A DNA stretch of 38,367 nucleotides from Nitrosopumilaceae archaeon (GTDB taxonomy: Archaea; Thermoproteota; Nitrososphaeria; Nitrososphaerales; Nitrosopumilaceae), in the NCBI GenBank assembly GCA_030041535.1, contig JASHNR010000041.1, positions 1 to 38,367 on the forward strand, in the 5' to 3' direction. A program made the translations under genes and the position numbers. Of this stretch, positions 8,527 through 16,934 are shown one piece after another (positions within the stretch are counted from its first letter, which is position 1; every line of letters begins with the position of its first letter). The notes below the pieces were generated by a model, which worked only from the letters and a program-made list of their open reading frames with translations, was not told the DNA's origin and ran no database searches.

Positions 8527-9291
8527 ATGAAAGTGATTTTTCTTGTAGGAACTGCAGGGTCTGGTAAATCTCTACTGGCTTCAAAAATTCTTGATTATTA
8601 TACTAGAAATAACCATTTTGTTGGAATGTTAAATTTGGACCCCGGAGTAGAAAATCTCCCATACACATGCGATGTAGATGTGAGAGATTATGTTGATATG
8701 GTATCAATAATGAGACAGTATGACCTAGGCCCAAATGGAGCCATGATCATGGCAAATGATCTCATTGCTTCCAAGATTGATGAATTACAACATGAGCTTG
8801 ATAACGTAAATCCAGATTATTTGATAGTCGATACCCCAGGTCAAATTGAATTATTTGCATACAGAGCTAGCGGGCTCTTTTTTGCGCAAAACCTAAATGC
8901 AGAACAAAAGACCTCGGTATTTCTTCATGACGGCTCTCTTATTACAACAGCAGTTAATTTTGTATCAATGGCATTACTTGCAACATCTGTTAAACTAAGA
9001 CTGGGTTTACCCCAAGTAAATGTAATAACAAAAGTAGATCTTATAGAAGACAAAATTAAAGACATACTAAAATGGTCTTCAAACATGGCAAGTCTTGAAG
9101 AAGCCATTGCAAAAGAATCAGATGGTGAGAGTTATACCCTTGCTTCAGGTCTTTTAAGAAGTATGAATTTGGGTGGATTTGCTCAAGGGTTGATACCAAT
9201 TTCAAACGCTACAGGAGACGGAATGATTAACCTTCATGCAGCATTGAGCAGAATTCTTAACATGGGAGAAGAGATGGAAGATTATGGTTGA
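8527..9291 (+). CDS. GPN-loop GTPase
   Basis: A 254-residue P-loop GTPase of the archaeal/eukaryotic GPN family (Gpn1/XAB1 relatives), thought to work as homodimers; the eukaryotic members help assemble RNA polymerase II, the archaeal role is not settled. The Walker A G-T-A-G-S-G-K-S (8-15), the family-defining Gly-Pro-Asn loop (68-70), D-T-P-G-Q-I-E (102-108) and the base-specificity T-K-V-D (168-171) are all present. Its last 8 nt overlap the homoserine kinase start, so the two are translationally coupled. The start is fixed by the TATA box about 30 nt upstream. Confidence 0.93.
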   Translation: MKVIFLVGTAGSGKSLLASKILDYYTRNNHFVGMLNLDPGVENLPYTCDVDVRDYVDMVSIMRQYDLGPNGAMIMANDLIASKIDELQHELDNVNPDYLIVDTPGQIELFAYRASGLFFAQNLNAEQKTSVFLHDGSLITTAVNFVSMALLATSVKLRLGLPQVNVITKVDLIEDKIKDILKWSSNMASLEEAIAKESDGESYTLASGLLRSMNLGGFAQGLIPISNATGDGMINLHAALSRILNMGEEMEDYG

Positions 9292-10201
9292 AAGCATAAC
9301 TGTAAAAGCTCCATGTTCTACTGCGAATCTTGGTCCAGGGTTTGATGTTTTTGGATTGGCATTGGATGCATATTATGATCAAATCCAGTTAAAAAAAGAA
9401 GGTAAGGGAATCAAAATTCAAAGTCTTGACTCTGTTCCCATCGAACCAGAAAAAAATTCTGCTGGCATTGTAATAAAAGAGATGGCTAGAAAATTTAAAA
9501 TAAAAACTGGCCTGGTTTTGAGAATTAAGAAAGGAGTGCCAACAGGCTTTGGAATGGGTAGCAGTGCAGCCTCAGCAGCTGCTGCAGCGGTTGCCTTTGA
9601 TGCCTTGTTCAAATTAAAACTTGATGGAAATAACTTGGTCAAATATGCAGGATTGGGTGAAATGGCTAGTGCAGGATCAGTTCATTACGATAATGTTGCT
9701 GCATCAGTTCTAGGGGGATTTGTCATAGTAAGAACAGATCCATTTAATGTAATAAAGATCGATCCTCCCAAAAACTTGATTCTTTGTGTTGCTATTCCAA
9801 AAATTCATGTACCTCAAAAAAAGACGGAAATGTCAAGAAAAGTTCTTCCAAAACAAGTAAAACTCTTAGATCATGTCAAGAATCTCTCAAACGCGTCGGC
9901 ATTAACTGCTGGATTTATGAGAAAAGATGTTAAATTGGTAGGTAGTTCCATAAATGATATCATAGTGGAACCGGCAAGAAAGCATCTGATTCCAGGTTTT
10001 GATAAAGTAAAGAATAATGCTCTTGATGCAGGCGCTATGGGAGTAACAATTAGCGGGGCTGGACCGTCAGTAATTGCTTTTACATCAATGTCTAGTAATC
10101 CTAGAAAGATATTGAGCTCCATGAAAAAGGGATTTGCTTCAGCCAAGACAGAATGTACAGTGGTAATATGCAAACCAAGCAGGGGAGCTACTGTTATCTA
10201 G
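9284..10201 (+). CDS. thrB: Homoserine kinase
   Basis: A 305-residue GHMP-family kinase that phosphorylates homoserine in threonine synthesis. Visible are the N-terminal P-C-S-T-A-N-L-G-P-G-F-D (10-21) that binds substrate, the ATP-binding P-T-G-F-G-M-G-S-S-A-A-S (86-97), and the C-terminal G-V-T-I-S-G-A-G-P-S motif 3. The ATG at 9284 lies inside the end of the GPN GTPase gene (8-nt overlap), suggesting reinitiation. Its stop codon TAG abuts the stop of the convergent crotonase gene with no base between. Confidence 0.93.
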   Translation: MVESITVKAPCSTANLGPGFDVFGLALDAYYDQIQLKKEGKGIKIQSLDSVPIEPEKNSAGIVIKEMARKFKIKTGLVLRIKKGVPTGFGMGSSAASAAAAAVAFDALFKLKLDGNNLVKYAGLGEMASAGSVHYDNVAASVLGGFVIVRTDPFNVIKIDPPKNLILCVAIPKIHVPQKKTEMSRKVLPKQVKLLDHVKNLSNASALTAGFMRKDVKLVGSSINDIIVEPARKHLIPGFDKVKNNALDAGAMGVTISGAGPSVIAFTSMSSNPRKILSSMKKGFASAKTECTVVICKPSRGATVI

Positions 10202-10954
10202 TTATTTTTTATGTAGAAAAGAATTCATTCTATCTTCTCGTTCCTTGGTTGAAAAACAAAGAGACCATGAATAAATTTCGAGCTTGAGTCCAGTATCTAA
10301 ACTTGCATCCATTCCTTTATTGACAAGCATTTTAGATATGCCAACTGCAAAGTTACTGTTTTTTGCAATACTTTCAGCATAAGATTTGGTTTCAGAGAGC
10401 AGAGTTTCTGATGGAAAAACTTTGTTGACTAGACCCATTGACAGCGCCTCCTCTGCACTAATTCGTCTACCTGAAAAAATCAAGTCTTTTGCTCTTGCAG
10501 GACCTACAATTCGCAACAGCCTTTGTGTACCACCCCATCCCGGACAGATACCTAATGTTACTTCGGGTTGGCCTAGTTGTGCATTTGGTGATGCAAACCG
10601 AAGATCACAAGAGAGTGCCAGCTCACAGCCACCTCCTAGTGCATAACCGTTTATTGCAGCTATTACTGGTTTTTCCAATTTTTCTATCTTGTTTAGAACC
10701 TCGTGTCCCCTGAGTGCATATTTTTCTGCTTCTGTAGGCCCAATCTTGCTCATGTATTCAATATCTGCACCTGCAGAGAATGCTTTTTGTCCGGCTCCTG
10801 TAATTATGATCACTTTTGATGAATCTTTCTCCAATTCGTCTAAAATTGAAATAAACTCATCCATGACTTCAAGATTCATTGCGTTTAGTTTATCTGCTCT
10901 ATTTATCGTAATTTGGACAATGTTATTTTCTTTTTCTACCTTGAGGTATTGCAT
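10202..10954 (-). CDS. Enoyl-CoA hydratase/crotonase (likely 3-hydroxypropionyl-CoA dehydratase / crotonyl-CoA hydratase)
   Basis: A 250-residue crotonase-fold hydratase with both catalytic glutamates: Glu111 in G-G-G-C-E-L-A and Glu131 in G-Q-P-E-V-T-L-G. The oxyanion-hole segments A-G-A-D-I and G-Y-A-L-G-G-G are intact. In thaumarchaea a single promiscuous crotonase serves both dehydration of 3-hydroxypropionyl-CoA and hydration of crotonyl-CoA in the 3-hydroxypropionate/4-hydroxybutyrate carbon-fixation cycle; this protein looks like that enzyme by overall sequence, but other crotonase paralogues exist, so the exact role is inferred. No other cycle genes are adjacent. Confidence 0.85.
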   Translation of the reverse strand: MQYLKVEKENNIVQITINRADKLNAMNLEVMDEFISILDELEKDSSKVIIITGAGQKAFSAGADIEYMSKIGPTEAEKYALRGHEVLNKIEKLEKPVIAAINGYALGGGCELALSCDLRFASPNAQLGQPEVTLGICPGWGGTQRLLRIVGPARAKDLIFSGRRISAEEALSMGLVNKVFPSETLLSETKSYAESIAKNSNFAVGISKMLVNKGMDASLDTGLKLEIYSWSLCFSTKEREDRMNSFLHKK

Positions 10955-11043
10955 ATCAAAACGTCATGAATCTCCAAATTAAACTTTAGAATTGAAAGAA
11001 AATAGAAACTGAGTTATACCTCACTTCGTACAATTGAGCTGCT

Positions 11044-11871
11044 TTGAATTCATTGGGTTTACTCTCTGCTGTTGGTGCAGCCATATGTTGGGGAAGTTTT
11101 TTTGTTCCTATTAGAAAGGTTAGAGTTACAGACATCTGGCAATTGCAGGGTGCTACTGGCATAGGTGTCATCCTGTTTGCTATTCCAATTGGCTTTTTCT
11201 GGGGGTTTCAAGTTTTGCCAGCAGGATTGCTAAGTGGGGCAATATGGACAACCGGGAATGTACTTGCTCTTTATTCTGTTAGATTGATTGGTCTTTCTAG
11301 GACATCCCCATTTCTTGCAGGTTTTAGCATTCTCGTATCATTTTTGTGGGGGATTTTGTATTTTAATGAGAAATTCAACTACATGGTTCTTGCTATTATT
11401 GCAGTGGGATTGTTGCTTGGTGGATTAATTTTTATCTCAAATACATCAAAGAACCAACCCGTACGGAAGAAAGGATACCTCATTGCAGTGGCTTCAGGAT
11501 TGATAGGAGGCTCTTACGTTATTCCTCTTCAAGCTACTCATTCACTTCAAGCCGGATTCTTTTCATCTAGTCTTTCCATCTTTGCAATTGGCATACCAAT
11601 GTTATTACTTTCAAGAAAATTTGCAAAAAGAGAAATGATGGCAGGAGTTCTTTCTGGAGGTTTATTCAACATAGGAAGCTTGTCGGTCTTGATAGCTGTT
11701 GGATTGATTGGAATTACTGTTGCCTATCCAATATCACAGACAGCTACACTATTTGCAATCTCTTGGGGAGTTTTGTATTTCAGGGAAATTGTTCACAAAG
11801 AGAGCATATTCAAAATCATTACTGGCGCTGGTCTAATATTGTGTGGAGCGGCATTGATCACAATTGCCTAG
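11044..11871 (+). CDS. Ten-helix membrane transporter, GRP/GlcU (EamA-like) type
   Basis: The 275-residue protein is hydrophobic throughout, with about ten membrane segments in two similar halves. The first-helix motif C-W-G-S-F-F-V-P-I-R and the repeat G-G-S-Y-V-I-P in the second half match glucose/sugar uptake (GRP/TMEM144) and drug-metabolite transporter relatives. Substrate cannot be told. The start is TTG at 11044; a TATA-like GTTATAC (about 11012-11018) is 28 nt upstream, fitting a leaderless mRNA. It ends 38 nt before queC and may be part of the same transcript, though queC has its own TATA-like box. Confidence 0.75.
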   Translation: MNSLGLLSAVGAAICWGSFFVPIRKVRVTDIWQLQGATGIGVILFAIPIGFFWGFQVLPAGLLSGAIWTTGNVLALYSVRLIGLSRTSPFLAGFSILVSFLWGILYFNEKFNYMVLAIIAVGLLLGGLIFISNTSKNQPVRKKGYLIAVASGLIGGSYVIPLQATHSLQAGFFSSSLSIFAIGIPMLLLSRKFAKREMMAGVLSGGLFNIGSLSVLIAVGLIGITVAYPISQTATLFAISWGVLYFREIVHKESIFKIITGAGLILCGAALITIA

Positions 11872-11909
11872 TCAAGCATTTTATTTGGTCAAAAATTACC
11901 TTATTCGAA

Positions 11910-12584
11910 TTGAAAGCAATTGTAGTATTTAGCGGTGGAATAGACTCTGTATGTACTGCTATCTATTTACGTAAACGTTATGATATTTACGGGATTACTT
12001 TTTCATATGGTCAAAAGGCTGATCAGGAACTAAGTGCGGCAAAGCATTTTTCCAAAGTACTAAAATTTCGGGAACATAAGATAATTGATATAGAATTTAT
12101 GAAAGGATTGTATGAAAAGACAAATGCTTTGACATATTCAAAAATGAGTATACCGTCCAAGTTTGACTATTCAATAGTTGTTCCAATAAGAAATGCTGTC
12201 TTTCTTTCCATAGCTTCTGCTTGGGCGTTTTCAAAAAATGCCAATCTAGTGGCATATGGAGCTCACAAAGATGATCAACTATATCCAGATTGCAGGCCCA
12301 AATTTTCCAGATTACTGGCAGATGCACTTAACGAGGGAGAGATTGATGGCATAAGAAAAGGTTTGAGAAAGAAGCTCAGAATATGGAGTCCGTTTGTTGG
12401 AGGCCTTTCTAAGAGTAATCTTCTCAAAATAGGTCATGGTTTTCTTGGAGATGACATATTCAAAACTTGGAGTTGTTATTCTCAGTCAAAAATACACTGT
12501 GGAAAATGTGAATCCTGCAATAATAGAAAGATGGCTTTTCATCAGGCAAACATGATAGATAAGACCAGATACAAAATTAGCTAG
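11910..12584 (+). CDS. queC: 7-cyano-7-deazaguanine synthase
   Basis: QueC converts 7-carboxy-7-deazaguanine to preQ0, the precursor of archaeosine in archaeal tRNA. The 224-residue product starts M-K-A-I-V-V-F-S-G-G-I-D-S with the PP-loop at residues 8-13, and ends with a zinc site made of C-Y-S ... C-G-K-C-E-S-C. A longer frame opens at 11763 inside the preceding gene, but the homologous N-terminus and a TATA-like CATTTTATTTG (about 11877-11886), 28 nt upstream, place the start at TTG 11910. The queE and folE genes, which make its precursor, lie on the other strand 300 nt further on. Confidence 0.93.
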   Translation: MKAIVVFSGGIDSVCTAIYLRKRYDIYGITFSYGQKADQELSAAKHFSKVLKFREHKIIDIEFMKGLYEKTNALTYSKMSIPSKFDYSIVVPIRNAVFLSIASAWAFSKNANLVAYGAHKDDQLYPDCRPKFSRLLADALNEGEIDGIRKGLRKKLRIWSPFVGGLSKSNLLKIGHGFLGDDIFKTWSCYSQSKIHCGKCESCNNRKMAFHQANMIDKTRYKIS

Positions 12585-12585
12585 T

Positions 12586-12837
12586 CTAGATTTTCAGTGC
12601 CGGTTTTCTTAAAAGGAGCGGACGCACGATAAGATAGTACAATGGATATGGTACACCGACGAGGCCCCAAAAGATCCAATTAGTCATAGATTCATCAAAA
12701 CCTAATTTTTTAAAGTAGTCCATTGAGTTTGCTGCAAGTAGCATTCCAACTGCCATTACGATGAAGAACTCTATTGCATACCATGCAAAGGCTGGCCAAG
12801 AGTCTTTTGGAATATGGACGTTGTTATGTACAACCAC
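12586..12837 (-). CDS. Small two-helix membrane protein inside the deazaguanine gene group
   Basis: An 83-residue protein with two hydrophobic segments (about residues 18-38 and 52-73), separated by N-S-M-D-Y-F-K-K-L-G-F-D-E-S. I do not recognise the family. The start is GTG at 12837; a TATA-like CTAAATAATA on the minus strand (about 12857-12866) lies about 25 nt upstream, so it has its own promoter. It sits between convergent queC (stop codons 1 nt apart) and folE. It may be a transporter accessory or unrelated to the pathway. Confidence 0.65.
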   Translation of the reverse strand: MVVHNNVHIPKDSWPAFAWYAIEFFIVMAVGMLLAANSMDYFKKLGFDESMTNWIFWGLVGVPYPLYYLIVRPLLLRKPALKI

Positions 12838-12876
12838 GTTTGTTGTGAATTGGATGTTATTATTTAGTTTTTCAGA

Positions 12877-13440
12877 TTAGACAATATTTGGTTGGGATCT
12901 ACCGCTATAAATTAAACTTAGAACATCGGTTCTTGCCTCTTTTGTATCATAAACGCCTCTTGAGGCAATAGTTGTTACCGTAGAGTCATTTCTTACGCCA
13001 CGCATCTTCATGCAAAGATGTTCTCCTTCCGCTATCACTAATACCCCCTTTACTCCTTCAGAATGCAATTCATCTGCGATATTTTTTGTAATTCTCTCTT
13101 GGATTTGCAGTCTAGCCGAGTATTTTTCTACAAGACGAACCAACTTCGATATGCCAAATACCTTACCGTTTGGAGCATATGCTACTGTAATCTTACCAAA
13201 GAATGGCAACATGTGGTGTTCACACATGGAGTAAAATTGTATATCTTTTGCTATAACCACGTCAGAATCTTCGGAGAACTTAACTGAGAGTTCTGACTCT
13301 GCATCATATCCCTTGAAGATCTCTTCATACATGTCTGCGATTCTGCTTGGAGTATCCACTAGACCCTCTCTTGTCGGATCTTCTCCTATCTCAGCAATCA
13401 ATTCTCGAATTAGTCTTTTTACTCTCTCTTTGTTCATCAT
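12877..13440 (-). CDS. folE: GTP cyclohydrolase I
   Basis: FolE turns GTP into dihydroneopterin triphosphate, the entry to deazaguanine (and pterin) synthesis. At 187 residues it is the classical type IA enzyme. Zinc ligands are Cys73, His76 (C-E-H-H-M) and Cys143 (H-L-C-M-K-M-R-G), and the substrate-binding E-D-P-T-R-E-G-L and D-T-P-x-R segments are intact. Its ATG overlaps the queE stop by 4 nt (ATGA), so the two are translationally coupled. Two ATG codons in tandem (13440 and 13437) could serve as start. Confidence 0.95.
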   Translation of the reverse strand: MMNKERVKRLIRELIAEIGEDPTREGLVDTPSRIADMYEEIFKGYDAESELSVKFSEDSDVVIAKDIQFYSMCEHHMLPFFGKITVAYAPNGKVFGISKLVRLVEKYSARLQIQERITKNIADELHSEGVKGVLVIAEGEHLCMKMRGVRNDSTVTTIASRGVYDTKEARTDVLSLIYSGRSQPNIV

Positions 13441-14150
13441 GGTGCTCCTATGAATTTGTGCAACTGAGGTATGATACGTACTTCTTCATAATAAGCATGA
13501 ACCGCGTCATAGAAGTCTAGAAGTTGCTTCAAATCTGGCTCTTCCATACCATATGTGGGCTGTATTATAAATCCTGCAACTTTAGACTTTGATGTGATAT
13601 CAAAAATGTTCTTGAGAAGCTGCCTGAAGTGTTCGATCTTGGTTCTTGAGCTTACAACTATTTTGATATAAGTCACTTTACCAGAATCGATGGCAAGTTT
13701 CAAACATTGTAATTCATTTTCTAAAAGTTTAGAATAATGATCTTCATCTACAAATTCAGAGTCAAGAGTTTTGAACTCAATTTTGATGTAGTCAAAGTAG
13801 GGTAAAACTTGGCCAAATCTCACAGAATCAAAACAAGATGACTCTAGGTAGGTTGGAATTTTCTTTTGTTGCACAAATTTTGCCAATTCAGATACCGCTT
13901 CAGATTGGACAAGCGGATCTCCTCCGGTAAAATTTACTTTGTATGTATTTTTTGCCAGACTGTTTTCAATTAGCGTTTTTGCTTCATCCAGCAAATATTC
14001 TCTTCCTGATGTCATAGGTAATGCTTCTTTTGTATCACAGTAGAAACATTTGAAAGGACACCCTGCTAGCCTAACAAAAAGCGTCTTGGTCCCATAGAGA
14101 ATTCCTTCTCCTTCCACTGATGTGAATATTTCGTACAGTCGTACCTTCAA
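13437..14150 (-). CDS. queE: 7-carboxy-7-deazaguanine synthase (radical SAM)
   Basis: The 237-residue radical SAM enzyme makes 7-carboxy-7-deazaguanine from 6-carboxytetrahydropterin. The cluster motif is C-P-F-K-C-F-Y-C (Cys31, Cys35, Cys38), followed by F-T-G-G-D-P-L for SAM binding; the N-terminal F-T-S-V-E-G-E-G is typical for QueE. The start is TTG at 14150, 26 nt from a minus-strand TATA-like AAATAAATAC in the block at 14169-14182. It heads the queE-folE operon. QueD (6-carboxytetrahydropterin synthase), needed between FolE and QueE, is not in this window. Confidence 0.93.
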   Translation of the reverse strand: MKVRLYEIFTSVEGEGILYGTKTLFVRLAGCPFKCFYCDTKEALPMTSGREYLLDEAKTLIENSLAKNTYKVNFTGGDPLVQSEAVSELAKFVQQKKIPTYLESSCFDSVRFGQVLPYFDYIKIEFKTLDSEFVDEDHYSKLLENELQCLKLAIDSGKVTYIKIVVSSRTKIEHFRQLLKNIFDITSKSKVAGFIIQPTYGMEEPDLKQLLDFYDAVHAYYEEVRIIPQLHKFIGAP

Positions 14151-14168
14151 GTATTCGCTCTCTGTTTG

Positions 14169-14182
14169 TTCAGTATTTATTT
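14169..14182. promoter_or_regulatory. Shared AT-rich promoter core for queE (-) and the NHL protein gene (+)
   Basis: The block TTCAGTATTTATTTAA contains AAATAAATAC on the minus strand, 26 nt from the queE TTG. On the plus strand TATTTATTTAA would place a transcript start near 14203, giving the NHL gene a leader of about 45 nt with a weak Shine-Dalgarno. Inferred from spacing. Confidence 0.4.
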
Positions 14183-14247
14183 AATTGGATTCCATGATGA
14201 ACAATTTTTACCAAATGATTTATCTGATTAAAGAGAGGGATCACACA

Positions 14248-16632
14248 GTGAGAAAAATAATTCTCCTACTCATGTTTGCAATTTCAGTAATTTTTATCAC
14301 TTACCAACAGGCAAATGCCATAACCATCACTACAATTCCCATAAATATCACTGCAACTCCCAAGACTCCTGTTTTTGGTCCAAATGACAACATAGTTGTG
14401 AATCTTAAAATTCAAGGATATAATGGTGGTCCAATATCTTGGATAGCCCATAGGCCAGATAATTCCACAATATCAGGTAACCTTACCAAGGTAAAAGGAG
14501 ACGGATTTGTTCAACATCGAATAGTAAGAAATGCTTTTGATAATTATTTTGGAAATTGGTCGATTGATTACACATACAACGGCGTAAATCAAACAGCTAG
14601 TTTCAAGGTAAATCCAATCGTGTTAACTGTTTTCACTGGAAAGGATCTCTATTATGAACCAGATATGATGAACATTAACATCACCACTTCATATTACATA
14701 CCGACTGCACAGCAAGCAGAATTTTTTTATCTAAATTTTTATGATCAAAAGGGAAATATTGTAAAGGACATACCTCAGATTGAAATAAGAGCAGCTCAGC
14801 ATAGTGTAATTTACAATTTTCACATGACAGAGCTTGCAGATTATGACGGGCCTGGATTGTATAAGCTAAATGTCCAGTATTATAATACAGTGGTCCAGGT
14901 GCCATTTCTTTTAGGTAAGTATTCTGATCTTATGCAGATATCCACACAGACAGACAAGAGTACTTACCAAGTAGGTGATGTCATCAATATGGAACTATTA
15001 TTCACTAGGGTTACACAATCTAATGGCACATTAACAATAACAAGTCCTTCTGGAAGTGTCACTACGCACCAGTTTCACGTATATTCTGTGGACACCCCTC
15101 TAGTTTTAGATGATGTAACAAAGGATGTTGGGACATACAATTATGTAGTCCAGTATGGAGGTGTCAGTCAATCAGGTTCGTTCAGTGTTATTGCAAATCC
15201 AGCACCACTACCAAACATAGAATTTGATGTATTTCTTGACAAGTTAAACTACAGACCAGGGGAAATCATTCATGTAAAGATTCACACCTCTCAAGTTATC
15301 ACAAATTCGACAAGCCTTTGGGTAGTAGATCCAAATTCTGTGGAATATCCAAGATTGTCTTTGCCAATAACTGCAGTTGATACAATATTGCCACGTGAGA
15401 TAAGTAAGAATGCCACTACAGGACAATGGGAACTTTACATAGATTATGATGGAATAGTCAGATCTGTACCTTATTTTGTTGGTGGTCCTCCAGTAGATGA
15501 CGCAGAAATGCTCAATGAATATCAGTTTAGCGTGCCTGCTTTTGTATCAAACTTTGCAACAAACTTTACTGCTCCAACTGGAATAGCTATTGATTCTAAT
15601 GGCGATATTTATGTAGTAGATTCTGGAAGCTCCCAAGTAAAAAAATTCGATTCTAATGGAAAATTGTTGTTATCATGGGGAAGTCTAGGATCAGGGAATG
15701 GTCGGCTATTGCATCCACATGGAATTTTTGTTGGAACAAAATACGTCTTTGTTGCAGATACAGGAAATGCAAGAATAGACATATTTGACAAAGATAATGG
15801 AAATTTCATTTATTCTTGGGGGAGTTATGGCAATAACGAAGGAATGTTTCATACTCCAGTTGGGCTTGCTGCAGATAGCCAAGAGGATATTCTTGTTGCA
15901 GATTCTGGAAGAAATACGATTCAAGAATTTAATACACAATTTACTTTCATGAATGAGTTCAAATCTTTACTTACAGATAATGGTAATTTTACAGCAACTA
16001 GCGGAATAGCGGTTGACTCCAAAGGCAATATTTATGTATCTTCTCCAGATGACAAGATTCTAGAATTCTCAAGTATTGGTAATTTCGTAAACTTTTTTGG
16101 TTCTCAAGGCTCAGAAGAGGGGAGATTCAACAATCCTACAGCACTAGCAATAGATTCGAATGGTAACTTTTACGTTGCAGATACCTGGAACCACCGCATT
16201 CAAAAATTCGATCCTTACGGAAATTTTGTCTTGAGTTGGGGAATAGAAGGAACCTCTGCAGGACAATTTGAGGAGCCTGTTGGGCTTGCAATAGATCAAT
16301 CAGATAACATCTATGTTGTGGACAAGAAAAATGGCAACATTCAAAAATTTTCATTATATGAAACTGTTGGACAAGTGATACCTACTTGGGTAAAAGACAG
16401 AGCTATTTGGTGGTCAGAGGGGGCTTTGAGTAAAAGAGACTTTGCTTTGGCTGTAAGATATATGACAGATCATGGCCTGCCTAACACAAATGAAAACAAC
16501 GAAACTTCTGTAGTGAAAATTCCAAATTGGTTAAAGCATGAAGCCGGCTGGTGGGGATTAGGTCAGATAGATGATGAAACTTTCGCCAGCACTCTCCAGT
16601 ATCTCATTTCTGCTGGAATTTTGAAAGTTTAA
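14248..16632 (+). CDS. Secreted NHL-repeat (beta-propeller) protein with Ig-like domains and W-rich helical C-terminus
   Basis: A large exported protein (794 residues from GTG 14248). The signal peptide is residues 1-24 (V-R-K-I-I-L-L-L-M ... A-N-A). Several beta-sandwich, Ig-like modules follow (about 25-430; repeated phrases such as T-Y-Q-V-G-D-V-I and N-Y-R-P-G-E-I-I), then six or so NHL repeats (about 430-710; recurring G-I-A-I-D-S-x-G-x-I-Y-V-V-D and I-Q-K-F), likely a propeller, and finally two copies of the thaumarchaeal module P-x-W-x-K-x2-A-x-W-W followed by a helix ending in L-I-S-A-G. The frame can be extended to 14185, but the signal peptide and a Shine-Dalgarno-like GAGAGGGA (14233-14240) favour 14248. 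Likely a cell-surface adhesion or scaffold protein; ligand unknown. Confidence 0.85.
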   Translation: MRKIILLLMFAISVIFITYQQANAITITTIPINITATPKTPVFGPNDNIVVNLKIQGYNGGPISWIAHRPDNSTISGNLTKVKGDGFVQHRIVRNAFDNYFGNWSIDYTYNGVNQTASFKVNPIVLTVFTGKDLYYEPDMMNINITTSYYIPTAQQAEFFYLNFYDQKGNIVKDIPQIEIRAAQHSVIYNFHMTELADYDGPGLYKLNVQYYNTVVQVPFLLGKYSDLMQISTQTDKSTYQVGDVINMELLFTRVTQSNGTLTITSPSGSVTTHQFHVYSVDTPLVLDDVTKDVGTYNYVVQYGGVSQSGSFSVIANPAPLPNIEFDVFLDKLNYRPGEIIHVKIHTSQVITNSTSLWVVDPNSVEYPRLSLPITAVDTILPREISKNATTGQWELYIDYDGIVRSVPYFVGGPPVDDAEMLNEYQFSVPAFVSNFATNFTAPTGIAIDSNGDIYVVDSGSSQVKKFDSNGKLLLSWGSLGSGNGRLLHPHGIFVGTKYVFVADTGNARIDIFDKDNGNFIYSWGSYGNNEGMFHTPVGLAADSQEDILVADSGRNTIQEFNTQFTFMNEFKSLLTDNGNFTATSGIAVDSKGNIYVSSPDDKILEFSSIGNFVNFFGSQGSEEGRFNNPTALAIDSNGNFYVADTWNHRIQKFDPYGNFVLSWGIEGTSAGQFEEPVGLAIDQSDNIYVVDKKNGNIQKFSLYETVGQVIPTWVKDRAIWWSEGALSKRDFALAVRYMTDHGLPNTNENNETSVVKIPNWLKHEAGWWGLGQIDDETFASTLQYLISAGILKV

Positions 16633-16826
16633 GACACGATTTGTGCGGTCTTTCTTGCAAATAGTCCTGCAATAAATATCAAAACACCAAGAATTCCGAT
16701 AAGACTTCCAACAAACTCTATGGTATCGCTAAGATTGAATTGCATTGGAGCAAGAAATACAGCAAGTATTGCACCTATTACAATCATTGGTATCCCAATA
16801 CCTATTGAGATTTGTTTTGAAACCAT
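16629..16826 (-). CDS. Small two-helix membrane protein
   Basis: A 65-residue protein with two hydrophobic segments (about 7-28 and 38-58). No recognisable family. The ATG at 16826 is about 27 nt from a minus-strand TATA-like TCATATAGAT (near 16850-16857). Its stop codon shares the palindrome TTAA with the stop of the NHL gene, so the convergent genes overlap by 4 nt. Confidence 0.6.
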   Translation of the reverse strand: MVSKQISIGIGIPMIVIGAILAVFLAPMQFNLSDTIEFVGSLIGILGVLIFIAGLFARKTAQIVS

Positions 16827-16934
16827 CAGCTATGCTCTAATCAAAAATCTATATGAATTTTATGAAATACGTCCTGTAGAAAACAATGGTTTCAGTCTAA
16901 ATAGAGACCATAGAATCAGAGTTTTTTATTAATT

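Noticed and set aside
11763-11909. N-terminal extension of QueC
   Set aside because: It overlaps the transporter gene out of frame and precedes the conserved QueC start; the TATA-like box at 11877-11886 supports TTG 11910.
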